Source of the DNA: Rhizobium sp. CF122
Lineage (GTDB): Bacteria; Pseudomonadota; Alphaproteobacteria; Rhizobiales; Rhizobiaceae
Reading direction: 5' to 3'
Assembly: GCF_000282035.1 (NCBI RefSeq)
Contig: NZ_AKKA01000069.1
Span: forward strand, 1-64,000
Length of the DNA: 64,000 nucleotides
Part shown: piece by piece, positions 45,425 to 53,105 of the stretch
Position numbering within the stretch: the first letter of the stretch is position 1
Layout of the letters: each line of letters begins with the position of its first letter
Position numbers and translations under genes: made by a program
The notes under the pieces: model-generated
Database searches by the model: none
What the model was told of the DNA's origin: nothing
What the model saw: only the letters and a program-made list of their open reading frames with translations

Positions 45425-46885
45425 CTATCGCCGACCGCCACCACGACCGCCGCCACCCCGACCACCACCGCGGCCACCGCCTCCCTGCGGCATTGGGCGG
45501 CGCGAGCGTTGAACGGAGGGACGCGGGCCACCGCGTTGCCCGCCTCCCATACTCTGTCCGCCTCGCTTGGAAGCCACCGCCTCACGTCGCCCCGACTGCA
45601 CATTGCCGAGGGCGCTGGGCTGGCGCGGACGGTTATCGGCACGCGCCGCCATCTTCGGTGCACTTGGCTTCTTCTTGGCTGCCGGCTTTGATGGACGGTC
45701 GGCAGCACTGCCCGGTCGGTTGGCTGCATTCCTTGGACGGGCATCCGCGCGATTGGCCACGTTGCCCGGGCGGGCGTCCGGACGCGACGCACCCGGCCGG
45801 TTAGCGGCAGCATCTCCTGCCCTCGATCTCGGATTTGCCTTCAGGCCCTCCACCGTGCCCTTGCGGATGTCGTCGGCGCGGGCGCTGACGTTTCTGGTTC
45901 CCTGTCCACGGTTTGCCTGCCGATCGCTGACCTTGTTCTTGAGTTGGTTGCGATTGTCGGACTGCAGGCTGGACTTGATCGCCGAGCGGTCGATATTGGC
46001 AAGCTGATCCTTTCCGATGCTCAGCTTGCTCCGGTCCACCTTGGTCCAGTCGATGTCGTTCCACTTGACCTTGCCGTTAAAGTTCCGGTCGTTGAAGCAG
46101 TTGTTGCAATCGATATCGAGGTCGCCGTCCCAGTTGCCGCCCCAAACGCCCCAATCGTCCCAGTTGACGATGGCCGCCCACGCGACGCCGGTCACCGCCG
46201 CCGCGAAGAACCCGGCCCCTGGATAATAGTAGTTGTCGTAATAGTCGGGATAGTAGGAGATTGGCTCGACCGCATAGCCCGGTTCGTACAGCATCTCAGG
46301 AGGGTACTGCGGAATATACACCTTCTCCGGATCGGTCGGTCGAATGACGACGTTCTCATTTTCCGTGACAACAGTGACCTTGTCGTCCGTCTTGATGATG
46401 TTCTTCGCCACGGCTTCGTCCCGAAGCTGCTGGATGGCGATCAGCACGTCCTTTTGCTGGTTGGTTAACGCGTCACCCAGCGACTGCGTCCAATCGAGAT
46501 CCTCACTCATCATCTTGACGATGTCAGGATAATTCAGAAGCGAAATGACGCTTCCATCCCAGTCATCCTTCGGCTTGAGATTGGCATCTTTTTTCTTGGC
46601 CTCCAGAAAGCGCGCTGCCTCGACGATTTGCAGGGGAAACAAGGACGCTGCCGAGATCGCGGCCACCAGTTCATCCGGATAGAGCGCGATGCGGGCGACA
46701 AGGACTTCGAGTTCATCCTCGGAGAGAAGATCCGTTTGCGGCCCAGTCGGCTCCGTCGTCCCTACCGACACAGGCTTCGGTGTGGGGGTCGCGGTCTGTG
46801 AATATGCGGGTGGTCCCGGATGCATGGAAATGATTGCCAAGGCAGAGAGCCCTGCCAGCAACCTGAGGGATCCTGCTTTCATCAT
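45425..46885 (-). CDS. DUF3300 domain secreted protein with Gly/Arg-rich tail
   Basis: The 486-residue protein has a signal peptide, a DUF3300 domain (about residues 50-240; VARIALYPDELVAAISAASLFPLQIVEAARFL; DPEKVYIPQYPPEMLYEPGYA), a tryptophan- and aspartate-rich middle (WDDWGVWGGNWDGDLDIDCNN), then a long basic low-complexity region ending in repeated GGRGG units. The tail is like RGG nucleic-acid or surface-binding repeats, and its function in the periplasm is unknown. ATG 46885 has GGAGG seven bases upstream, which rules out the longer frame at 46927. Confidence 0.88.
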   Translation of the reverse strand: MMKAGSLRLLAGLSALAIISMHPGPPAYSQTATPTPKPVSVGTTEPTGPQTDLLSEDELEVLVARIALYPDELVAAISAASLFPLQIVEAARFLEAKKKDANLKPKDDWDGSVISLLNYPDIVKMMSEDLDWTQSLGDALTNQQKDVLIAIQQLRDEAVAKNIIKTDDKVTVVTENENVVIRPTDPEKVYIPQYPPEMLYEPGYAVEPISYYPDYYDNYYYPGAGFFAAAVTGVAWAAIVNWDDWGVWGGNWDGDLDIDCNNCFNDRNFNGKVKWNDIDWTKVDRSKLSIGKDQLANIDRSAIKSSLQSDNRNQLKNKVSDRQANRGQGTRNVSARADDIRKGTVEGLKANPRSRAGDAAANRPGASRPDARPGNVANRADARPRNAANRPGSAADRPSKPAAKKKPSAPKMAARADNRPRQPSALGNVQSGRREAVASKRGGQSMGGGQRGGPRPSVQRSRRPMPQGGGGRGGGRGGGGRGGGRR

Positions 46886-46923
46886 GCGCCGACCTCCTTG
46901 CAAAAAATGGTACGGATGAATAC

Positions 46924-47238
46924 TCACCGCGGCTTGGGCTTTGCCTCGCCCGACCGCCTGAGCATGACGACTTTCGATTGGGACAGCGCCTCGCCGATTT
47001 CAGCGACGAGCGCATCGACGAGGCTCGCATACTCCTGCCGTCGCGTTTCTCTGACATTGTCCGGAAGACGCTCCACATGCGCCAAAGTCTCGGCGGCGGC
47101 AGCGAGATCTTCGCACATGCTGCGGAACGTTTCGTTCATTTGGAAAAGCTGCCGTACCCTCGCGGCCTGGGCCGGAAACTGCGCCTCAGCAATCTCCAGG
47201 GCGGACAAGTGTGTCGAATTGCTTTCTCCCAACGTCAT
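46924..47238 (-). CDS. Small coiled-coil protein
   Basis: The 104-residue protein is mostly helical with heptad-like spacing (VRQLFQMNETFRSMCEDLAAAAETL), consistent with a coiled coil, and has a basic C-terminus (GEAKPKPR). The start at ATG 47238 follows GGGGGGCGGC. An ATG at 47256 is possible. It is first in the leftward DUF3300-DUF2950 block, with 38 bases before the DUF3300 start. No family was recognised. Confidence 0.7.
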   Translation of the reverse strand: MTLGESNSTHLSALEIAEAQFPAQAARVRQLFQMNETFRSMCEDLAAAAETLAHVERLPDNVRETRRQEYASLVDALVAEIGEALSQSKVVMLRRSGEAKPKPR

Positions 47239-47256
47239 GCCGCCCCCCGCTGTCAT

Positions 47257-47668
47257 ACTCGCGTCAAGCAGATTGAAGTATTGTATTACAGGTACTTAGG
47301 ATGGAGACGTAACATACGCGAACTTACGCGTGACGGCCCGGAAGGGACTAGACCTACGTCCGCGGTGGCCCTGCCTTTCCGCATTGCGCGTGCCGAAGGC
47401 CGCCGTATCCGGGGGGACCTAGCCGCCGCCGGCAAGCTGGTCAAACTACTCTCAATCGCGATGACGATGACTTCCCCGGCAGTTGGCACCCGAGGCAGGG
47501 AACGCACGCCGTCGCGGACGACCACCCTTAATCTCTAAAATCCGGACTGCCTGTCGAGCCGCGCGACGCTCGATAGATATTACGTGATGCTACGGGCGTT
47601 CGAGACCGCACCGGTCTACTATTTCTTCTCGACTACGGCCGGACGGTTCGGCGAGCGGCCGAAAAGGA
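47257..47668. promoter_or_regulatory. Divergent region between the DUF3300 and DUF3302 blocks
   Basis: About 410 bases with no supported gene. It must contain the promoters of both divergent blocks. I found no strong dyad, and the short frames inside it have no ribosome sites. Confidence 0.4.
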
Positions 47669-47674
47669 GTGAGC

Positions 47675-48016
47675 GTGTTTCTCGACTATTTTGCACTGGG
47701 AGTGTTGATCTTCGTCGTGGTCACTCTGTTCTACGCAGTGATCGCGATCCATGACATTCCTCATCTGATCGCCAAGGCCAGAAACCATCCGCACCAGGAC
47801 GCCATCCACGTTGCCGGATGGGTGAGCCTGTTCACGCTGCACGCAATTTGGCCCTTCCTCTTCATCTGGGCCACGCTCTATCGCGAGGATCGCGGCTGGG
47901 GCATTCGGCCCGATGGCAAGCTGTCGGCCGAGGCTGAAGCCAATGCCGAAATCGCCCGCCTTCACGCTCGAATAGCAGAACTCGAGGCGCAGTCGCCGGA
48001 GAAGGAGAACGCCTGA
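47675..48016 (+). CDS. DUF3302 (YiaW-like) inner-membrane protein
   Basis: The 113-residue protein has two membrane helices (FALGVLIFVVVTLFYAVIAI and VSLFTLHAIWPFLFIWATLY) and a C-terminal acidic coiled-coil tail (AEAEANAEIARLHARIAELEAQ). DUF3302 proteins are encoded next to HlyD-type adaptors in enterobacteria (YiaW/YiaV). GTG 47675 has AAGGAG five bases upstream; GTG 47669 overlaps that site. Its stop overlaps the HlyD start (TGATG), so translation is coupled. Confidence 0.85.
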   Translation: MFLDYFALGVLIFVVVTLFYAVIAIHDIPHLIAKARNHPHQDAIHVAGWVSLFTLHAIWPFLFIWATLYREDRGWGIRPDGKLSAEAEANAEIARLHARIAELEAQSPEKENA

Positions 48017-49173
48017 TGGATCTGCTCCTCATACTCACCTACGCCGCAATCTGCTGGGTGGTCTTCAAGATCTTCCGCATTCCGGTGAACCAGTGGACAC
48101 TTGCAACGGCCGTTCTGGGCGGAATCTTTCTCATCTCCAGCCTTCTGCTGCTCATGAGCTACAACCATCCCTATACCAGCGATGGGCGCATTTACTTTAC
48201 ATCGGCTCCCGTCATCCCGGTCGTTAGTGGACAGGTCGTAGAGGTGCCGGTCACGCCGAACGCTCCGCTGAAAAAGGGCGATGTTCTCTTCCGGATTGAT
48301 CCCCGCCCCTATCAATATACAGTCGATCAGAAGAAAGCGTCTCTTGCCGAAGCCGTGCAAACCGTCCTGCAATTGAAGGCTGCTCTCGATGCCGCCAACG
48401 CAGCCGTAACCGGTGCGGAAGCTTCAAGGGATCGCTCGCTGCAGGCCTTCGAAAAGTTTCAGCAATCGAACGAGAACTCAAAGTCCAGCGGTAGAGGAGC
48501 CGTGTACTCGGAACTCGAAGTCGAGAACCGCCGCGGGATCTATCTGACAGCCGAGGCCACCGTCGACACGGCCCGCGCTCAGGCGACGCAGGCAAAACTC
48601 GCCTATGAGTCCGAGATCAATGGCACGAATCCAACAGTGGCACGGCTGCAGGCCGAATTGCAAAGCGCCGAGTACGACCTGGAGCAGACGACGGTCCGTG
48701 CGCCGAGCGACGGCTACGTGACGCAGGTCTTTCTCCGCCCCGGCATGATGGCAAACCCCCTTCCCTTGCGGCCCGTGATGGTCTTCATGAACAGCGAGGA
48801 CCGGATGCTGGGTGCAGCCTTCATTCAGAATTCGCTCCAGCGGGTGCGGGCCGGCGACGAAGCCGAGGTAGCCTTCAAAGCCGTGCCCGGCAAGATCTTC
48901 AAGGCGCGGGTCCAGGAAGTCATCGATGTCATGGCGCAGGGCCAACTGCAGCCGAGCGGCGCGCTGATCGACCCGCAATCCCCGGAACGGGCATCGCCGG
49001 GACAAACGTTGGCGCGCATCGAGTTGCTGGAAAGCACCGACGAGTATCAGCTGCCCGGTGGTGTGGTTGCCGAGGTAGCCGTCTACACGCATCACTGGCA
49101 CCACGTCGCAGTCCTGCGCAAGGTCCTGCTGCGCATGAGCAGCTGGATGAACTACGTCTTCCTCGAACACTAG
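48016..49173 (+). CDS. HlyD/EmrA-type periplasmic adaptor (YiaV-like)
   Basis: The 385-residue protein has one or two N-terminal membrane helices and a long periplasmic part: a lipoyl half-motif (VIPVVSGQVVEVPVTPNAPLKKGDVLFRIDP), an alpha hairpin rich in Ala/Gln (about 95-215), the second lipoyl half (EQTTVRAPSDGYVTQVFLRPGMMANPL) and a beta-barrel. It lacks a partner pump in the immediate operon; SulP or the AI-2E permease downstream are candidates by position only. It overlaps the DUF3302 stop by one base. Confidence 0.88.
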   Translation: MDLLLILTYAAICWVVFKIFRIPVNQWTLATAVLGGIFLISSLLLLMSYNHPYTSDGRIYFTSAPVIPVVSGQVVEVPVTPNAPLKKGDVLFRIDPRPYQYTVDQKKASLAEAVQTVLQLKAALDAANAAVTGAEASRDRSLQAFEKFQQSNENSKSSGRGAVYSELEVENRRGIYLTAEATVDTARAQATQAKLAYESEINGTNPTVARLQAELQSAEYDLEQTTVRAPSDGYVTQVFLRPGMMANPLPLRPVMVFMNSEDRMLGAAFIQNSLQRVRAGDEAEVAFKAVPGKIFKARVQEVIDVMAQGQLQPSGALIDPQSPERASPGQTLARIELLESTDEYQLPGGVVAEVAVYTHHWHHVAVLRKVLLRMSSWMNYVFLEH

Positions 49174-49257
49174 AATGCATCAACCCTTCCGGTGGCCGCT
49201 GGAGTGCGGCGGCCGGGCAGACTCGGAGATCAGACAAGAATAACAGGGGAACCCGAG

Positions 49258-50946
49258 GTGATAGGCAGCCTACCAATATTGCGGGGTCTGGCCGGCTTCA
49301 ACAAAGACTGGCTTCGTAGCGATATCCCGGCCGGGCTGTCGATTGCTGCGGTGGGTTTGCCGAGCGCCATCGCCTATCCCGCGATTGCTGGGCTCCCGCC
49401 AGAGACGGGCATCTACGCCAGCATCGTTGCTCCGATCGCCTACGCGATCTTCGGTCCTTCAAGGCTCCTGATCGTCGGTCCCGATGCCGCAACAATGACG
49501 GTGCTCGCGGCTGCGATGGCCGCTATCATCGCGGCCGAACCTGCCGCTGCCGATATCGACCGGGTTGCCATCGCCTCGGCGCTCGCCCTTGGCGTTGGCG
49601 TATTCTGCATCGCGGCAAAACTGCTGCGGCTTGGCGTCCTCGCGAGCTTTCTGTCGCGTCCGATCCTGGTGGGCTTCTTTGCCGGCGTGTCGCTTTCCAT
49701 CCTCGTCGGGCAGATCAGCCGCTTCACAGGCGTGAAGATCGAGTCCGATGGGCTGCTCGCACCAGTCTTGGAAATTCTCGGCAAGGGCTCCTTGATCCAT
49801 TGGCCGTCGCTTCTCTTCGGCCTTGCCATGTTCGCGTTGCTCTGGATCGTCAGGGCATTCAACGTCAAGGTTCCGGGTCCTGTTCTCGTCGTCGTTGTCT
49901 CCGTCATTCTCTCGGCGCTCTTCGATTTCCGGGGGCACGGCATCGCTGTTGTCGGCGATATCCCGAGTGGTTTCCCGAGCCTATCCTTACCGGCGCTCCA
50001 TCGGATGCCGCTCGATAAGATCATACTCGGCTCGGCCGCCGTGTTTCTCGTCAGCTTCGGCGCCGGCATCGTCGCCGCGCGCAGCTTCGGCTCCCGCACC
50101 GGTGAAGAGGTCGATGCCAACCAGGAATTGATCGGTATCGGCGCCGCCAACATCGCACCCGGGCTCTTCGGCTCCTTTCCGATCAGCGTCTCGGATTCCA
50201 GAACCGCCATAAACCTGTCGACCGGTGGCGTCTCCCAGGCCGCAGGGCTGGTTTCGGCCACCACACTGATTGCCGCTCTTGTGTTCCTTCATAGCGCCCT
50301 GCGGATCCTTCCGATCCCCGCGCTCGCTGCGATCCTCGCAACCGCGGCCATCAGTCTCATAGACGTTCAGGAACTCAAGAAGATCTGGCACATCAGCCGC
50401 ATGGAGTTCGTCTTTGCGCTGATCGCCATGTGGGGCGCAATCAGCTTCGGCGTTCTGAACGGCGTAGTCGTCGCCGTTGCCGCGACGTTCGTGTACCTGT
50501 TGCGCAAGACGATGTTTCCACGCGATGGCCTGCTTGGCCATATCGAAGGTCGGCACGGTTTCTTCGACCTCGCCCGCTTCCCGGAAGCTCGCCCTGTCGA
50601 AGGCGCTGCCGTCTTCGCGATCCAGGGCAATATTCTGTTCTACAACGCCGACTATGTCCGCATGCGGCTGACAGCGATCGCTAAGGAACTCGCCCCCGGA
50701 ACCAACTGTCTTGTGTTGGACGCCAGTGCCATCACGCACATGGACAGCACCGGCGCCGTCGCACTCGACGCCGTGGCGGATGCCTTGGCAAAGCGGGACA
50801 TCGTCTTTGCCATCGCCGACCTCAGCGAGGAAAGCCGCGGCATCCTCGAGCGTGCCGGGGTCATCAACAAGATCGGCACTCACAATCTTTTCAATGGTCG
50901 GGAAGAGGCGTTGCGCGCGCTCATAGGCAATTCCGCAGGGCAATGA
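49258..50946 (+). CDS. SulP-family anion transporter with STAS domain
   Basis: The 562-residue transporter probably carries sulfate, bicarbonate or another anion. The membrane domain (about residues 20-410, PAGLSIAAVGLPSAIAYPAIAGLPPETGIYASIV; FGSFPISVSDSRTAINLSTGG) has the SulP motifs, and a cytosolic STAS domain follows (about 440-560, CLVLDASAITHMDSTGAVAL). GTG 49258 is chosen because AGGGGAA lies seven bases upstream and the protein then starts with VIGSLPI. A PPK2 gene follows after 41 bases. Confidence 0.9.
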   Translation: MIGSLPILRGLAGFNKDWLRSDIPAGLSIAAVGLPSAIAYPAIAGLPPETGIYASIVAPIAYAIFGPSRLLIVGPDAATMTVLAAAMAAIIAAEPAAADIDRVAIASALALGVGVFCIAAKLLRLGVLASFLSRPILVGFFAGVSLSILVGQISRFTGVKIESDGLLAPVLEILGKGSLIHWPSLLFGLAMFALLWIVRAFNVKVPGPVLVVVVSVILSALFDFRGHGIAVVGDIPSGFPSLSLPALHRMPLDKIILGSAAVFLVSFGAGIVAARSFGSRTGEEVDANQELIGIGAANIAPGLFGSFPISVSDSRTAINLSTGGVSQAAGLVSATTLIAALVFLHSALRILPIPALAAILATAAISLIDVQELKKIWHISRMEFVFALIAMWGAISFGVLNGVVVAVAATFVYLLRKTMFPRDGLLGHIEGRHGFFDLARFPEARPVEGAAVFAIQGNILFYNADYVRMRLTAIAKELAPGTNCLVLDASAITHMDSTGAVALDAVADALAKRDIVFAIADLSEESRGILERAGVINKIGTHNLFNGREEALRALIGNSAGQ

Positions 50947-50987
50947 ATGCGCCCAGCGCGGCGCGACATTAAACAATGGAGGGAGCG

Positions 50988-51824
50988 ATGGACGAAGCAT
51001 ACGATCCGAAACGAGAGGTTCCAACGGAACGCAAAGGCAAGCAGAAGAAGGCCAAATCCTGGGACTACAATAAGGAGATCAAGCGACTGCAGATCGAATT
51101 GGCGCATCTGCAGGCCTGGGTAAAGAAATCGGGCGCTCGGATTGTCATCATCTTCGAAGGCCGTGACGCCGCCGGCAAGGGCGGCATGATCAAGAGAATA
51201 ACGGAGAAGGTCAGTCCACGCGTGTTCCGCGTCGTCGCCTTGCCCGCGCCCACCGATCGCGAGAAATCCCAGATCTACATGCAGCGCTACATCGCCTATT
51301 TGCCAGCTGCGGGCGAGATCGTGATCTTCGACCGCAGCTGGTACAACCGAGCAGGCGTTGACCGCGTCATGGGCTTCGCCAGCGAGAAGAAGGCTCAGCG
51401 TTTCCTCGAGCTGGCGCCCCGCTTCGAGGCGGCAATCGTCGAAAGCGGCGTCATGTTGCTCAAGTATTTCCTGACTGTCAGCGAGGAAGAACAGGAACGC
51501 CGCTTCAAGCGCCGTATCGATGATCCGGTTCGGCAGTGGAAACTCAGCCCCATGGACGTCGAGTCGTACCAGCGCTGGTGGGACTATACACGGGCCTATG
51601 ACGAGATGCTGCGGATGACGGACAGCAACCACGCACCGTGGTGGATCGTGCCTTCCGACGACAAGGAGCGCGCCCGGATCAACTGCATCTCGCATATCCT
51701 GCAGTCGATCCCTTACGAGCGCGTGAAGTTTGCGGCCCCGGACCTTGGCAAACGGCAGAAGCGGCCATCGAATTACGTTGAGGATCAGAGCGCCAGAAAC
51801 GTCGTGCCGGAGACGACGCGATGA
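50988..51824 (+). CDS. ppk2: Polyphosphate kinase 2
   Basis: The 278-residue cytosolic enzyme transfers phosphate between polyphosphate and nucleotides (usually ADP or GDP). It has the Walker A EGRDAAGKGG (about residues 55-64), Walker B VIFDRSWYNRAGVDRVMGF and the lid segment RRIDDPVRQWKLSPMD, the signature of the one-domain PPK2 group. The N-terminal 35 residues are lysine-rich. ATG 50988 follows GGAGGG by four bases. It lies between SulP and AI-2E genes on the same strand. Confidence 0.93.
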   Translation: MDEAYDPKREVPTERKGKQKKAKSWDYNKEIKRLQIELAHLQAWVKKSGARIVIIFEGRDAAGKGGMIKRITEKVSPRVFRVVALPAPTDREKSQIYMQRYIAYLPAAGEIVIFDRSWYNRAGVDRVMGFASEKKAQRFLELAPRFEAAIVESGVMLLKYFLTVSEEEQERRFKRRIDDPVRQWKLSPMDVESYQRWWDYTRAYDEMLRMTDSNHAPWWIVPSDDKERARINCISHILQSIPYERVKFAAPDLGKRQKRPSNYVEDQSARNVVPETTR

Positions 51825-51849
51825 GCCCTGATCCGTTCAGGCACGCCCT

Positions 51850-53028
51850 ATGGAAACCCGTGGGATAGGCAATACCGCGATGGAGAAACCACAAAGCGGG
51901 ACCGCGGCGGAAACCAGTCCCGCGCAGATCTCCGTGGAGGCACGGGTCAGCGACTTGGTGCGGATCGGCATCATTGGGCTGTTCGCCTATTGGAGCCTGC
52001 AGCTGGTTGCGCCATTCGCGCTGATCATCATCTGGTCCGCGATCCTTGCGGTGGCGCTCTTCCCGATGTTCGATGCCCTGTCCAGGCTGCTGGGAAGTCG
52101 ACCAGCTCTTTCGGCTACCGTGATTGTCATAGCATGCCTTGTGCTCATCATCGCGCCGTTGGCGCTTGTCGCCGTCAATTTCGCCGATGCAGCCCAGGCA
52201 CTCGTCGGGCAGTTGAAGTCCGACAACTTCACGCTGCCCGCAGCGCCCGAGGCAATACGCGGTTGGCCCGTGGTCGGCGAGCGCCTCTATGCCGGCTGGA
52301 ACCAGGTCGCAAGCAATCTCGCTGCAACGATCATGAAATTCCAGGCGCCTCTTCGTGAAGTCATGGGCGTCATCATCGCCAAGCTTGCATCGATCGGAGG
52401 CGGGGTGTTGAGCTTCGTCGCCTCCATCATTCTCTCCGGCATCCTCCTCACTATGTCTCCTCGCCTTGCGGCAACCATCCAGGTATTGGCAGTCCGCATC
52501 GGCGGAGAGAGGGGTGTCGGTTTTGCGCGGCTGGCCGGGTCAACGGTTCGCAACGTCTCGCGCGGTGTCATCGGCGTGGCCCTCCTTCAGACGCTCCTTT
52601 CCGGCCTGTGTTTCGCCTTTTTCGATATTCCGGCCCGCGGGGCCCTGACTTTTCTCGTGTTCGTTCTTTGTTTGATGCAACTCGGCCCGGGCCTCGTTCT
52701 TGTCCCGGTCATCGTCTGGGCATGGTTCTCCTGGCCGACATTGATGGCATTTGCCTTTACTGTCGTGGCGATCCCGATCACCGTCGCGGACAATGTGTTG
52801 AAGCCGATCTTGATGTCCCGAGGGCTATCGACCCCGATGCCGGTGATCCTCATCGGCGTCATCGGCGGAACCCTATCGCACGGGTTGCTCGGCCTGTTTC
52901 TTGGGCCCATCGTCCTCAGCGTCTTTTACGAACTGCTGCGAGCCTGGGCGTGGCCCTCCGCGCCGGCGGCCGCGACCCTGCCGCTCGACGACAGGGACAA
53001 GAATGTCGAGGGCGCCGCGCCGGGTTGA
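51850..53028 (+). CDS. AI-2E-family membrane transporter
   Basis: The 392-residue protein shows eight or so hydrophobic helices (VRIGIIGLFAYWSLQLVAPFALIIIWSAILAVALFP at the start; TPMPVILIGVIGGTLSHGLLGLFLGPIVLSVFYELL at the end), the pattern of the AI-2E/TqsA family. Members export autoinducer-2 or act as Na+/H+ antiporters, so a specific substrate cannot be stated. ATG 51850 is the long start; ATG 51880 is an alternative and neither has a good ribosome site. It starts 26 bases after the PPK2 stop. Confidence 0.87.
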   Translation: METRGIGNTAMEKPQSGTAAETSPAQISVEARVSDLVRIGIIGLFAYWSLQLVAPFALIIIWSAILAVALFPMFDALSRLLGSRPALSATVIVIACLVLIIAPLALVAVNFADAAQALVGQLKSDNFTLPAAPEAIRGWPVVGERLYAGWNQVASNLAATIMKFQAPLREVMGVIIAKLASIGGGVLSFVASIILSGILLTMSPRLAATIQVLAVRIGGERGVGFARLAGSTVRNVSRGVIGVALLQTLLSGLCFAFFDIPARGALTFLVFVLCLMQLGPGLVLVPVIVWAWFSWPTLMAFAFTVVAIPITVADNVLKPILMSRGLSTPMPVILIGVIGGTLSHGLLGLFLGPIVLSVFYELLRAWAWPSAPAAATLPLDDRDKNVEGAAPG

Positions 53029-53105
53029 TTCCGAGGGGGATTTCATCACACATTTCGCCTCGGCCTCGTGCTCGCTAGCATTGCAATCGCTCTCGGGGGT
53101 CAAGT

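Noticed and set aside
45430..45480. Possible short tandem DNA repeat
   Set aside because: The periodicity is explained by codons for the Gly/Arg-rich tail of the DUF3300 protein.
47286..47525. Minus-strand 79-residue frame in the divergent DUF3300/DUF3302 spacer
   Set aside because: No ribosome site and no family features; it would block the promoters of both blocks.
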